DNA of 64,000 nucleotides, from NCBI GenBank assembly GCA_963969595.1, contig OZ018417.1, positions 17,362,501 through 17,426,500 of the forward strand, in the 5' to 3' direction. Shown piece by piece: positions 51,201 through 63,690 of the stretch. A program made the translations under genes and the position numbers. The DNA comes from Neckera pumila (taxonomy: Eukaryota; Streptophyta; Bryopsida; Hypnales; Neckeraceae). Under the pieces are notes generated by a model. The model was given only the letters and a program-made list of their open reading frames with translations, was not told the DNA's origin and did no database searches. Within the stretch, counting starts at the first letter, position 1. Every line of letters begins with the position of its first letter.

Positions 51201-54003
51201 ATTCCAGAGTCTTTCATATTTCTGACGATAACTGAAATTGACATGGCCTTGCTTCCAGAAATTTAATGAAGAGAGTGTACTCACCAGAAAAATTTCTAGG
51301 TTGCTGTTTCTAGCAACTCTCGATTATAATACGCGGGTTTAATTTGTCTGACATTCTATTTGTGTGAGCACGTGGTCGGGTGCAGTATTTGAAGCATATT
51401 ATTGTTCGACATCAGCCAATTTTTGAGCTCTTTCCAGTCGTGATTGCTACAGCTATAACATGGGCATATGCTCATCTCTTAACTATGAGTGGGGCATATG
51501 AACACGCAACTTCCAAAGGAAAAACCCATTGTCGAACAGACCGAGCTCACATCATCGGAACGACTCCTTGGTACTTGTTATTTCCATTCTCTTATTTGAA
51601 TTTTATCATAAAGGCCTCCGGTCCGGGAGCATTTTCTTTGGTAAGTCTCTGTACGTGTTCACGCATTTTATGCCAGTCAAAGCGCCAAGCCTTCTATAGA
51701 TTGGTACTAGCGAGGTTTGGCGCCTCTAATTGTTCATTTTGTATCAAGTATTCAGACATTGAAAAAGTGAAAGGAAATTTATTAAATTGTCATGCTTGAG
51801 CCGGAACATGTTTTGGAGGAAGATTGAAAATATTTAGTGGTGCTAATTCACCCGTAAATCAGTCGTATCTTTGTATTATATTTTTAGCTGTAAAGAACCT
51901 TAAATTATCACTCTTAATCACACAGACAAAGTTATTGAGATTTGCCGTATTATTGGTTCATTAGGATCAGAATACCTTGGCCTTTGCAATGGGGAGCCCC
52001 AACGTTTGATGCCGATCACACATTTGGAATACTAGCAGGGGCTTTAGCAACTCTGATAGAGGTGACATTAAAATACAAGACGAATTATGTCTTTAATTTT
52101 GCGTAAACAATGTGTCTAAATCTTCAGTATGAATCAACGAAGTCACTTTCATCACCAAATAACCAACCTAACTTAAAGGAGCCTTGAACTGGTGTTTCAT
52201 GAGACTTGCATCTTTGTGATGTCTGTGGATCTGATGGCAGTCAACAGGCCAATTTTATGCCTTATCACGTTTATCGGGCGCTACACCACCTCCACCCTAT
52301 GTGATTAGCCGTGGCATCGGTTGGGAGGTAAGCACTATTTCCGGATATATGGACGAATTTTCGGGATGGGCGAATTTCAGTGTTCTATGTCTGGCATAAA
52401 GAATCTTAGGCACATAGTTCAATGTTATGACAAAATCAGCTACTAGTGTCACACAAACCAAATTATTCTCTTTGAGCCTGCATTGATGGGTTTCGGCGGT
52501 TTTGCAATTCTATTGTGATCTTGGCATCAATCGTCAAAATGGAATGCGTTTACAATCATTTCTCGAAGATCACGATTCAACTTCTAAGTACTAGAATTCC
52601 ATCTTACACCAAGAAAAACGGTTGTCTACGTATTGTTTCATTGTCACTATAACATGCATGGGGGTTTCAAAAGAATAAAGGGCTCTTTATGGACAGAAAT
52701 ATTGTGTTTTGAAGTTGGTCCAACAGGACGAACATGTCATACTTATTCATGTCACCTAAGTCGATGAATCTTCTTGCAGGGCTTAGGAATATTGTTGGAT
52801 GGTATGTTTGGAACTGCAGCAGGGTCAACAATTTCCCCGTGAGTTCGAAATCAGATCTATTTCGAAGCCATTTTTGAAATACAATTAACTAGAAAAACTT
52901 AGATTTTAAATCCAAATAAGCTCCAGCATTTCTAGAAGAGTTCTACTTAGTATTTGTTACGATACTTTTGACAGGGAAACTATTGGATTAATTGGATTGA
53001 CGAGGGTCGGGAGTCGTCGAGTTGTGCAAATTGCTGCTGGGTTCATGATATGTCTCTCTGTTTTGGGTAGGCTCCGAACCCAACTACTTTCAGACTAAGT
53101 CTTGGATAATCAACCTCAATAGTTACAGGTATCTCTTGTCTTCTAACTTGGTTGAAATGTGAGTGGAATCCTCCAGTAGTTTCGATGGAATAGGTTACGC
53201 ATCTAAGATAAGCGTCAATCTATCTGTGTTTCTATAACAGGAAAATTTGGTGGCATATTTGCTTCCATGCCATTGCCGATGGTGGGTGCAGTTTTCTGCG
53301 TCATGTTTGCATATCTAGGTACATGCACTTGGCCCTCCATCATGCGCAATTCTAAGCCATTCTCAAGCTGTTCAAATTTGTGCTTCATGCCTTTACTTCT
53401 TAGTCTGAACTTTTCTGGTCTGGCTAACTCTTATCAGGAGCGGTTGGAATATCTAGTCTTCAATTTTGCAACATGAACCTGCAGCGAAATATATTCATCA
53501 TAGGATTCTCAGTTTTTATGGCATTCTCTGTGCCACAATACTTCGAGCAATACACACTGGCGGCTGGTCATGGTCCATCTCATACACGCGCACATTGGGT
53601 ATGTGAAGCCTTCCAAAAATATCATCTGTTGATAGTGTATACAACTTTACTTATTTTCAACCTTTTTAAGACGTCAATCAATCAATCAATCAATTCGTCA
53701 TTCACCTCATCAGTGGTTCTCATTTTCAGCTCATAAGGTTTTATTTTCGGATATGGCTTGGTTCTAAATCAAAAGCATTCGTTGTCTTCTGAACAGTTCA
53801 ACGATATTATCAACGTAATGTTCTCTTCGAGTGCAGTCATAGTAATGATGATTGCAGCTACACTCGATCAAACACTGAAGGCCTCCCGGAAGGACCGAGG
53901 CTTACTCTGGTGGGACAAATTCAGTACCTTCGGTTCAGATCCTCGGAACCTTCAGTTTTACAAACTACCACTGGGTCTCAACAAATTTTTCCCGCCTACT
54001 TGA
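48278..54003 (+). CDS. NAT: nucleobase-ascorbate transporter (NAT/SLC23 family)
   Basis: Membrane permease for nucleobases such as xanthine, uric acid or uracil; the substrate cannot be told from sequence. Fourteen in-phase exons: 48278-48416, 49482-49579, 49818-49994, 50224-50324, 50610-50685, 51093-51152, 51386-51570, 51965-52061, 52241-52327, 52780-52838, 52975-53066, 53241-53318, 53438-53598 and 53797-54003; 538 aa. Family marks: GFQHYLVMLG with the QH pair (55-56), ESTGQF (311-316) and the C-terminal KDRGLLWWDKF block. The NAT signature at 361-370 reads ETIGLIGLTR, with Thr where the family has a nearly invariant Asn. The start at MAGGAVPP matches the N-terminus of plant NATs. Upstream in-frame codons offer only GTG. 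The gene converges with the PsbP-domain gene downstream. Confidence 0.93.
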
Positions 54004-54506
54004 TGCATCACCTCAAGGTGCATTTTGTAGACCCCTTCCAATTATGCTATGATTAATTATTATGATTTGGAGCTGGTTCTGTGGCAGAAAAAACAAATGT
54101 TCACGATTATTACCAATATGGGGACATGGTGCGAACGAACACTCTTATTATTTCACACCGGTGCCAAAAGGGACGGGAGTCAGTACAGAGAGAGGCTTTG
54201 TGAGACAGGAATAGAATAATTTGATAGTAACTAAGTTGAGGTACAATCTCTTGTTAGGAACCTCTATTCAGTTGAATGAGTTATCAGTGTGGTAACACCA
54301 TCAGTTAACCATGGGTTCACCCACTGTATTCAAGAATCCCATGGTGTTTGTATTTGGGTGGAACCAAAACGAAAGAAAAAATATCATTGATTTCCTTTTC
54401 CACCAGACGGATAATTGAGTTCTGCTAACATAGTATTGCCCAGGACTAATTTCACATGGATACTTGATCGACCCTAGTTGCAAGTCTCTGAATAAAAAAT
54501 ACTAAC
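54004..54506. other. convergent 3' intergenic region
   Basis: About 500 bp shared by the 3' ends of the NAT gene (+) and the PsbP-domain gene (-). It must hold both 3' untranslated regions. No clear polyadenylation signal pair or other gene seen. Confidence 0.4.
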
Positions 54507-56223
54507 CTAAGCCTCAATGGTCAAAACTTTGAACGACTCCATAATTCGTCGCAAATCCTGCTGCTCTAAATCAGCCACCTTTTCAGGGACCTGAAGACGC
54601 ATTTGATATAACCTATTGTTCTCCACTCCAAGCACCGAGAGATACCGTCGACTCCATTCGAGCTGGGCAATACGATCTCCCGGCATTACAGCCAGCTGGT
54701 TGTTGTTGGCATAGGAGCTTGCAGTCACCTGCTCCATCACACAAAACACCCGGCCTCAAATATACATCAATTCAGCTAAACCGTCACTTCCAGCGCTGCT
54801 TTACTTGCAATCCATGAAACTCATTTTTACACATCCTCATGTTGAAGGAGATTCAAACACAGAGTACATCATTTGGTTACGGTATTGCAAATATTGCAAG
54901 GATTCAAAACCCTACTGCTAAATGACCTAAAACCCTACAACCAACACGAATTCTGATGCAGAAGTGGTGGACATTTCTGTAATCCTCATTGCCGAATTGC
55001 CGGAGATTTTAAAGAGTTAAAATTGGGGAGCTGTTGGAACTAAGTTCCTCTTAACTTATAACAGACTCTTCTCATAAGTACTCTCATTCCAATACCTTAT
55101 AACTTCAACGACCTAGAAATGACCAATAAATCAGGGGGTGCAACACTACAAACTAAGCGGAGAGTTTAAATGTTCCAACTAATGGGGTGTCTCCATTTTG
55201 AGCCAATGAGAGGGTTAACTCTTGGTAAATGGTCTGTAGTGTAAAACACCCTAACCCATAACATAATTAGCCCGTGAAGATGGAGTGTCTTTGATGTATC
55301 TTGGCGGTCTCTATTTGCTTGTTAAGTGTCTGACAACTGCAGAATGTTTCTGCCCATAAACCATTTACTGTGGGGAACATCTTGCCTTCCTGACCTAATT
55401 TGACCTAAATTTATTGCTTTTGCCCAAAATTTTCATGTAGAATTTCTCACTCTGTGGACCTGTAATATACTGCAATTGATAAATTGTTCTTGAAAACTAG
55501 CATCTCTCTCCAAAACCTTTGCATTAAAGAAAAACGGCGTGAGGAAAGCACCTCCACTTCGTAGTAGAGGCGCCCATCGTCTCCCCGTCGAGCCCTTGCA
55601 TCCGTGACCGTCGCCTCGCGTCTTACCCCGATGCGCGTGGACATGAACTCCGTGAGCTGCTGCCGCAGCACCTGCTTCGCTGCCTCCTCAGGCGTGCCCA
55701 AATCCTCCACGCCCTTGAACTTGGACGACGATGGTGAGCTCATCTCCACCAGCACATTCTCGTCCAAGTTCACAGGATCACGGAAGAAGACGTCTGCGCC
55801 CGCGCCCCGCACCTGAATCCACGCAGAAGGGTAGCTGAACGCGTACCCGTCAAGCCGATCCACGAATTTCCGGTACGAAGGCACTTCCGCCCTCGCCGCC
55901 TCGTCGCCATTCCTCAATATCGCCCCCACCAATCCCGCGGCCAAAATCAAACCCCGGCGCGACAAATTACGGGCGCCAGAAGAATCCGCCTCCTTCACAG
56001 CGCTCGCCGCCACGACGCCCCTCGTCTTGGGAGTCACGCCCCTGCAACAGCCCAGGGACGGAAGAACACCCAATGGTGCAGCTACTACGATTACTTCTAC
56101 TGCGCCACTACTGCGGTGAATTCGATGATTGCTGTTCTTGGTCGACATTGCTGCCCTGTCGACGGCGACGACGACATTGTTGGCGCCGAGAGACAGCACT
56201 CCTCCACTCGCGGTGAGCGCCAT
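54507..56223 (-). CDS. PPD1: PsbP domain-containing protein, PPD1 type, chloroplast lumen
   Basis: PsbP-like thylakoid lumen protein; Arabidopsis PPD1 assists photosystem I assembly. Two exons, 55552-56223 and 54507-54728, joined in phase 0; 297 aa. The first ~80 residues have the look of a chloroplast transit peptide. They are followed by a twin-arginine signal (SRRG at 88-91, hydrophobic core to about 102, ARA cleavage site at 110-112), which points to Tat-dependent lumen import. The PsbP domain follows (FVDRLDGYAFSYPSAWIQV; SYANNNQLAVMPGDRIAQLE; LSVLGVENNRLYQMRLQ). The frame stays open upstream to 56427, but the first ATG is at 56223. Exon 1 is much richer in G+C than its surroundings. Donor GTGCTT and acceptor GAGCAG are canonical at the GT and AG. 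Confidence 0.92.
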
Positions 56224-56407
56224 CGCCAATATGAAAGGAAATTGGCAAAAAAGACTCGCAGGGATTTGAAGATTTACGCCATAGCCAACGCCATCTGTTG
56301 TGAATTTTCTCGCAATCCTTGTGTTGAGAGAACTCGAGGGGAGAGACGGAAGGAGCAGACGAATGGATATGGCTAGTCGGTAACATTCGGACACCGCGGT
56401 CTCGGAT

Positions 56408-56454
56408 ATAGGGTCTTCTTTTGGCAATAGGGCCTTCTTTTGGCTATAGGGTCC
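56408..56454. promoter_or_regulatory. 19-bp direct repeats upstream of the PPD1-type gene
   Basis: ATAGGGTCTTCTTTTGGCA (56408-56426), ATAGGGCCTTCTTTTGGCT (56427-56445) and the start of a third unit ATAGGGTCC (56446-56454). They lie about 190-230 bp upstream of the start codon, a position where promoter elements are expected. Function unproven. Confidence 0.6.
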
Positions 56455-56459
56455 TGTTC

Positions 56460-57873
56460 TTAGTAGTTCGGTGCGGCCTTCATAACATTGTTAATTCCTA
56501 AAATGACCGAGGCACCAAATTTTGGTGTTGACAATACTTTGAAGTTAAATAAAACCTAGGTTAGTAGTTCATATTTTTGTAAAATTCTTTTTGAAGTCTG
56601 GTTTTAGCATCAAAAATCTAATTTTGAAAATGATTGATTACAATTTTTCTATTCAAGATTTTGTGCAAGGGTATCTATTGCAATCTTGACTTTCCGTAGT
56701 GTTACGAGCTCTTGAAAATGAGCCTCAAATATACTAGATCTTGGAAGAAAAATCACATTAAAAATTCATTTAAAAAAATTGTAGTGTAGATTTTGAGAAG
56801 CCATAACTTGATTGGGATTATGTATGTTAAGCCCTTTAACCTCATATTTATTGGTGACCAATTTTTTTTAGATGTGATGTGTAAAAAGAAAAGTGAAAGA
56901 TTTTCATAGTTTTAACACCCTTATGGTCAAACATTATAATCTTTTGATTCCTATGTGATTTTGTTGTGTTTTTTTTTCCTACGTGATCTCTAACATGTCT
57001 AATGTGAATTTGTACAGTTACAGTTCAAAAGAAACTGGCACAACTTATCAAAATGTTGGCTTTTTGTTCAAATTCAAGCAAACTCCTAGAAGCTTAAAAC
57101 AGGCCTTGGGCATTTAGGGTTAGCCCTTGAAGGATGGACTGGTGACTATGGAAATCATTCCTTTGATTACTGTAAGAATCATTGGCTTAAGAAAATGCAG
57201 AATCACTCATTAGAAGTCAAACTATCGTAGAAGACCTCCCTTTTTTACAACAAAATTATGAAGATGAATAGTGGCACTTCTATCCTATTAGAAATATTTT
57301 TTGTCATCTATTGGACAAAAAATGTCCGCTCTGGCGTTTATAAGTTAACCAATGCTACAAGGATCTCTTTTCCTTCTATACGAAGTGTTAGCCACCTAAC
57401 ATAGTAACTTCCCAACTAGCCAATGGCTCTCTTGCAACTTTTCACTCATCCAATGAAACTAGTATTACAACTTCCAAGCCATCCAATCATTCTCTATGGA
57501 TTATAATTACATTCTTTCTTAGGCATCAAGGAAAGCACTATCCCTCTTCCAAGGTAGAATGCTTTAGGGTTGGTTAACAATGTTATGCTTTCATTTTTTG
57601 CCTTTCACTTTTAACTATGGTAACTCCAAAAATTTATTTGTGGATATTATACATGGACAGTGATTTCTCTACAATTATTTGTTTTTTTTCATAAAATAAG
57701 CTTTGGCAGATTCTAAGAATTTAAATATTTTGCAAAGTCAAATTTTTTTCATACAAAAGAACTGAAAAAAATAATTCCCCCAAAAAATTGTCAATTATTT
57801 TCAAATCTCTGTTTAGCCAAAGCTACTCCTACTCAGATTTGGTAATAATTCTAGTAAATAATGCACATAGTTT
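56460..57873. other. intergenic, no gene recognised
   Basis: AT-rich DNA with the dispersed repeat at 57118-57320; no other supported feature. Confidence 0.45.
57118..57320 (+). repeat. dispersed ~200-bp repeat, copy 3 of 3
   Basis: GACTATGGAAATCATTCC, CACTCATTAGAAGTCAAACT, GAAGACCTCCC and GAAGATGAATAGTGGCACTT follow in the order seen at 16720-16920. As there, a CCTAAAGGACC-family element lies several hundred bases downstream. Confidence 0.6.
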
Positions 57874-58780
57874 ATAACCCCTAAACGACCAATATGCGTT
57901 TTTTGGCTATATAGAAATTTTGGGCAAGTATGTGTGACTAGAGATTTCTATATTTTTTGCCTAAATTTTAATAGAAGGTGGGGGCAAGGAATATCTTTCA
58001 CATTTAGAAATACAAGTCAAAAGTTATGGCCTAATATGTTATTTTTTTTGTAACTAGGCAGTTTGGGCAGATAAAAAAAATCACTTTTTTCAAAAATAAA
58101 AATTTGAAATTGGATTTCTAGAGTTGTATATACGTGGAAAGCGTTAAATCATTCTATTTTGATCAATGAGTCAAAAGTTATGAGGATTTTTTGTTTGCGG
58201 GCAGTTATGGATTCTCTTCGCTAAAATAAACTTTGAAGTCCTTTATCTTACTCAGTTTTCAATTTTTTGAAAAACATAAATTATTGGATGAATATCGTTT
58301 ATCATAACATTGCAACCATTGGGATTGGCATTCTTCAATTCCATAATTAAATTCTTAACAATTTAGTATTTTGAACCATTTTCTACTACTATCTACTTAC
58401 TATTTTTTTCCTATATGTTGTACAATTCCAAATGATGTGAAAATTTTTAAAGATGTGGCCAATTTGTCTAGGAAAAAGAATTTATAGAAGCACCACCATT
58501 TTGGACATTTTTTCATAGAAATGTGAGCTTGTGAAGTGCAACTGCCCTGTTTTTCACAATGCCAAGAAAATTATTTTAATGAATTTGAATGCTTATATCT
58601 TGCAATCCACACTGTGCAAAATTTTGAAATTTTTTACCACGTGTTTTCAAGTCAACATACTACAAGATCCTACGGTTAGATGTGTCAAAGTTTTTTCTTC
58701 AAAAATTTGATACTTGTTCTAAAAATGGCAATTTTTGAGCATTTTCAATGAAAATATAGTCATAGAACTTTAGGGGTTAA
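57874..58780. mobile_element. CCTAAAGGACC-family element, 907 bp
   Basis: Ends TATAACCCCTAAACGACCAA and CTTTAGGGGTTAA. Collinear with 17155-18083 throughout, with small indels, so the two are copies of one non-autonomous element. No transposase. Confidence 0.8.
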
Positions 58781-60180
58781 CCTCTACTTGGCTTGGTCCC
58801 AAAGTCAAAATGTGTCTATACTTAATACTTGTAGGAGAAATACAAGGTCATTACATCAGCTAGAAAAAACTAATGCTTTATTTTTTTTAAATTCACATCT
58901 TTGCATATTCCTCAAACTCTTTTGTTTTCCGACTTCAATTATTTTCTTCCATTAATTTCAACACTGGTTTTAAAAATAAACAAGTTCAATCAAGTAGTTA
59001 CTTCCACAAAGGTAGTGTACTGAGAAGTTTTTATTATTTTGTACATTACTTAGGTCTATGTGTGCTATTACAAAATTGAAGCAAGGCTAGTTTGATAATT
59101 AGCAACTATCAGAATTATTTTGGAACCAAACACACAATTTTTATAACATATTAACTACTAGTAATAATAATTTGACATTTAAGATTTTGTAGAGTACAAT
59201 TATGTAATTTTGAATATTTAGTACCTTCCTGGAATATGTGTATATTTAACCATGAAAAAGCATGAAAAAGCAAACAACTAAAGACCTGCTGAAGTAACTG
59301 GTACATTACAAGAATTTTCAACTCTCCAGAGGGTTGTTCCAGATTGACATGCCAAGCTATTTCTAAGCTTGGCTTAGCAATGTGAAAAAGTCCCCCAATG
59401 AGCAATCAGATAAGTTGATTGCTCGCCGAAACAGTTATATTTTGAATGTTTTTTGTTTTTTGTTTTTAATATTTTCTTTAAGATCATTTTTTCTTTTTTC
59501 TTTTTTAAATAAATTTTTAACTCATAAAACTCGGTTCTTGCGCCACTATCACTGCAATTTCAGCCACGCGGAAATAGGCGGAAAATGAATTCAACCCCAA
59601 AATTAAAATTTCAAGGTACTTCGGAGGGTTGTGAAGTAGCCCTCAAGAGGCCTGAAATTTTTTCTAATGTCACCTCTCCCCTTGGCATTAGTACAAGCCT
59701 CAAATAAACTAGAGGTAATTTTGAGTACCTTCACAAACATTTTAAGTTAGTAATCAATTGCATAAATAAATTTCATACATTTTTGCATGAAATGTGTTCA
59801 CATGAAGATACATTGTAGTACAATAAAAGCTTACATGCATTATACAAGAAGAAGTTTTGTATCATGTATTTAACAATAAATGTAGAGGTTGCATGTAAGA
59901 AGGGTAGCTAAGATTGTTAATAATTTTTCTAAATGTTCAAATTAGCGATAAAATGAATTTTTTTTTAAATTCAATGAAATGAAGCTTTATATATTTCAAA
60001 ATTCAAACAAAACAATAAATTGTGACCAATTTTTCTTGTGAAGTTTCCATTAAATAATGCAATTTTATTGAATAAAAGCTTTAAGTAGAAAAATTTCCAA
60101 CTAGAATTTCTAATTATTTTAATGTTTTCAATTATTCTTATGTATTTTGTAATTGATATCATTTTCATTACAAATTATTT
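58781..60180. other. intergenic with a possible degraded MITE
   Basis: At 59378-59669 the right end (GGCCTGAAATTTTTTCTAATG) resembles the CATTAGA family and the left end (CAATGTGAAAAAGTCCCCC) is a weak inverted match. The interior has a T-rich tract in the expected place. No gene recognised elsewhere. Confidence 0.4.
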
Positions 60181-61078
60181 TTAACCCTTAAAGGACCAGG
60201 GCCATTTTTCTGCCAAAAACCACTCAAAATTGCCATTTCTATAGCAAAGAGTAAAATAATTGAAAATTGTTTTTTTTCACATCTAACCATAGAATCTTAT
60301 ATCTAATATCTAACTAGTATGACAATGTGCGGAAAAAATTTCAGAATTTTTGACTGCAAGATTGCAAGATACTTGTGTTTAAAGTAAAAGAATACTAAAT
60401 TTTTTGGTTTCGAACATTTTTAACTTTAAATTTTTGCACTGTAGAGTTTTGAGCTTTAAATATTTGTAGTAGAGAATCGAGTTGAGAGTCTAGCAAAAAA
60501 AAGAACAAATCAAAAAGACTTAATTTTTGTTATTAAATTTTGTTTTAAGTAGAAGTAGATGCAAGATAGAAGGAAAAAATCTAAAATATTAATATCTTTT
60601 ATATGGAATTAAAATGCACTAATTTCAGTGGTGAGATTGTTCTAGCAACCATGTGGAACTTCTTTTTTGAAAAATTGTAAAAATTGAATTCAGATATGAA
60701 TCCTACAGGTTATTTTTTCAAGAAGATGCTCTAAGTGCCCTAAAAATTAGATTGTCCATAACTATCTCAGAACAAATCCAAATGGAATGAATCACAGCTT
60801 TCCGAATAGTCAAAAATATACTCTATAGGAAAAAAAATTCATTTTTTTTTAAAAAAATTTTAAATTTTTTTTTGTTGCCCCCTCCCCTGTTTTGAGCTTA
60901 CTTGGGCATAACTTTTGTTCCCAAGCATTGATTGAAAAAAAAACTTATATTTTTACGAAGCTCATCAATTTTTCTAACTTCAAAAAAGTTTCGAAATATC
61001 AGGACAAAGATTCAGCACGTAGGTACCTGCCCAAATTCCAAATGTCCACCGAACCCACAATGATCCTTTAGAAGTTAA
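60181..61078. mobile_element. CCTAAAGGACC-family element, 898 bp
   Basis: Ends TTAACCCTTAAAGGACCAGG and TGATCCTTTAGAAGTTAA. It is the inverted counterpart of 15835-16720 and shares interior blocks with 8953-9879. No ORF of useful length. Confidence 0.75.
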
Positions 61079-62417
61079 GAGAATGATTGTAATTTCATTT
61101 TTTTCTACCAAGTTATTTTGAGGGAATCAATAATAATTGTTAAAATATAATTTAATGTATAGTAACTGTAAAATTTTATCATTATTTAATTGAAAGTTAA
61201 AATTAAATGTACTAATGATAGTTTGATTTAAATATCATTTCTTAAGTGTTTGTGGTGTGTCCCCCCGCTTCATGAAACTTTTATATAATGAACTCCATTG
61301 CATCTTACCTCGCATCTTACATTTCTTTTACAAAAGGAATCTGAAATAATTGCCTTTATTATGAAAAATATTTGTAGTTTGTTTTTATTTTTGTTTGTAG
61401 CCATTTAAGAAAAAAAATATAATATTTTATAAACTACTCTCCAAATTGAGAGGATGAAATTGCTATGATTCAATAAATAAAAATCAAAGTAATGATATTA
61501 TAGCTAGATAGTAGATTTGCCAAAAAATCATTCAAAAAGGTTAAGTTGGATTCTTTTGGAAATTAATGGTTACTATTAATCAAAATCAAGTGAAATTAAA
61601 GTCATATAATATTAAAAATTTAATAATTCTGAGTGAAGTACCGCATGCACCATCAAATATTAAATAATTTTAATAATAGTGAATTAAAGGACTAACTTCA
61701 TTGATCTATTATGAGAAAGAGCGGGAAGAAGTTCTTATAGAAAAGTTCATTATTCTTCATAAATTTTTTCAAAGGGTATGGGATAATTTGAAGCAAGATG
61801 TGAACTACTCAAAGTTGACTACTCAAAGAAAGAACTCAATAATTGTGTTCATAGCAACATTCTACTTCAAACCTCATTTAAGCATTCTAAATCAATTTTT
61901 TTTAAATTAAAATATAAGCAACAAAAAGCATCATCAATACATGATGTAATATGAGATAACAATGATATTGTTGCTGGTAGGAGCAAACATTTGTGGTATA
62001 TGAAGAACTTTAGGCTATTCCATCGGGCATACAATAATTTGAAATGTGGATATGGCCATGCCAAAACCATGGTAGTGCAGACAATATAAAAAACCCGGTT
62101 TGTTTTTTATGTCGGAGCAAAAACATGCGATGTCCAAGGCCGAACATACTATGTCCGCGGAGACATCAAAATGTTACAAAAGAAGACTGCAATTTCCGGT
62201 AGATTTTCAAGGATGTTCCAGATGACTGCGGTAAATTTGAATGAAAACAAATTGGTGTTACCATCAACATCGGGTTTTTTTAATAACATTTTTAAGGACT
62301 CACTAATGTCCGGCGAGCCATCCTTAAAAACATGGATTGCCACATCAGCTTTGGGGGGAAAAATTTTCACAAAGGATAAATTTGTAGAAATTACTTTTTT
62401 CATGCGCAAAGATCTGA
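61079..62417. other. intergenic, no gene recognised
   Basis: AT-rich DNA. At 62149-62422 both strands are open for 83-86 codons; neither translation is recognisable, and base composition is slightly higher there. Confidence 0.4.
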
Positions 62418-62622
62418 CATAACATTGTTAACCCAGCAACTTCATTGCCTTTGACATGAGGTATAATCACCCCTGATGCCTTAGGGGGGGTTAATTATAT
62501 TTTAGTAAACCCCATTGGTTTGGGCATCACTGTAGCTCTGACAAATTGACATCATTTGCTTGGGGGGTCCTGATATAGGGGGAAGAAAAGGGACCCCCCT
62601 ATAGAAGGTTAATAATGTTATG
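62418..62622. mobile_element. 205-bp MITE with CATAACATTGTTAACC ends
   Basis: Left end CATAACATTGTTAACC and right end GGTTAATAATGTTATG form a 16-bp inverted repeat with one mismatch. The interior includes further short inverted pieces around GGGGGGTTAATT and GGGACCCCCC. No coding sequence. I saw no second copy in the window. Confidence 0.65.
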
Positions 62623-62649
62623 ATCGAAACTAAAAAAAAAAGGACTGGA

Positions 62650-63690
62650 TAGCCATCGCGCAGCTTTGGGGTAAAATAAGATGACGTGGCCTATGGCGTG
62701 GCATGCCATGTGTAAATTAACTAGCATGGCATAAAATTATATTGATGTGGCATGCCACGTCAGCAAAGCGAGGCTTGCTCTGCTTTTTACACTTATATTG
62801 GCAATGTCTAAGTAGATGTAGAGATGTCACTAGAGACATCTTGTAAAACATTGAGATATTTTTTTGGACGTTTTTGTAGATTTTTAGATGTTTTAGGAAA
62901 CATAGTCACAATTGGTATGACATCTATGGAGATGTCATTAGAGCAGCGTTTGAGACATGCAAAAAACATCATATTGGACGTTTGTGTACTGCTCCACAAA
63001 AACTTAACTCTAGCGTTTTCAATGTCCCATATAGTTTGTTTTCCCCCTACCACTCCACTTATATAAAGAACCCGTCTTTTCCCCTTCATAAACTTACATC
63101 AAGTGGCTTTTGAAGCTATATGACATAATTGTCAATTATGATGTATTTTGTATGGCGTATTATGTATGGTATACCATATATGATGTATAATATATGGTAT
63201 ATTATATATAATGCATAATTTATGGTGTATTGGGTATGACATATTATATTGGACATTATGACATGCATATAAATGTCATATAGGACATGTGAGACTGTCC
63301 ATATTAACATCATGCCCAATATTCCATGATATGAATATCTAATGTAACATCATTTTGTTCTTCTAAATCATACTAAACATTGTCAAAGGTGTTCATGATG
63401 AAAAGTAGATGCTACATTGATGTCACAAGAATTTGGACGTCTAAGGTGATGTCTCAAAATACATCTATGAAAATGTCTGGTTGTCTAAGTTGATGTCTCA
63501 AAAAATGTACAAATGTCTAAGTTGATGTCTTTAAGAAATTCTTAGACAACAATAAAATTCTTAGACAACAAAAAATTATATTAACGTGGCATGCCACATC
63601 ATCCTTGCTATATGCCACATCACTTTTCTTGCCGCCACGTCACGTGCCACCTCAAATGCCATGTCATAGATGAAAAAGTTCCTCCGTAAT
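62650..63690. repeat. element-like region with flanking GTGGCATGCCAC arrays
   Basis: Clusters of GTGGCATGCCAC-type palindromes lie at 62670-62765 and 63580-63670 in roughly inverted order (AATTATATTGATGTGGCATG on the left, CATGCCAC..near TTATATTAACGTGGC on the right). Between them ATGTCT/AGACAT words recur many times (62820-62960, 63420-63550), and 63120-63260 is a TATG/CATA-rich stretch. It may be one long non-autonomous element, but its ends are not clear. Confidence 0.45.

Noticed and set aside
62149..62422. Two opposite ORFs of 83-86 codons as a possible gene
   Set aside because: Open on both strands at once, no recognisable motif, and no flanking exons.
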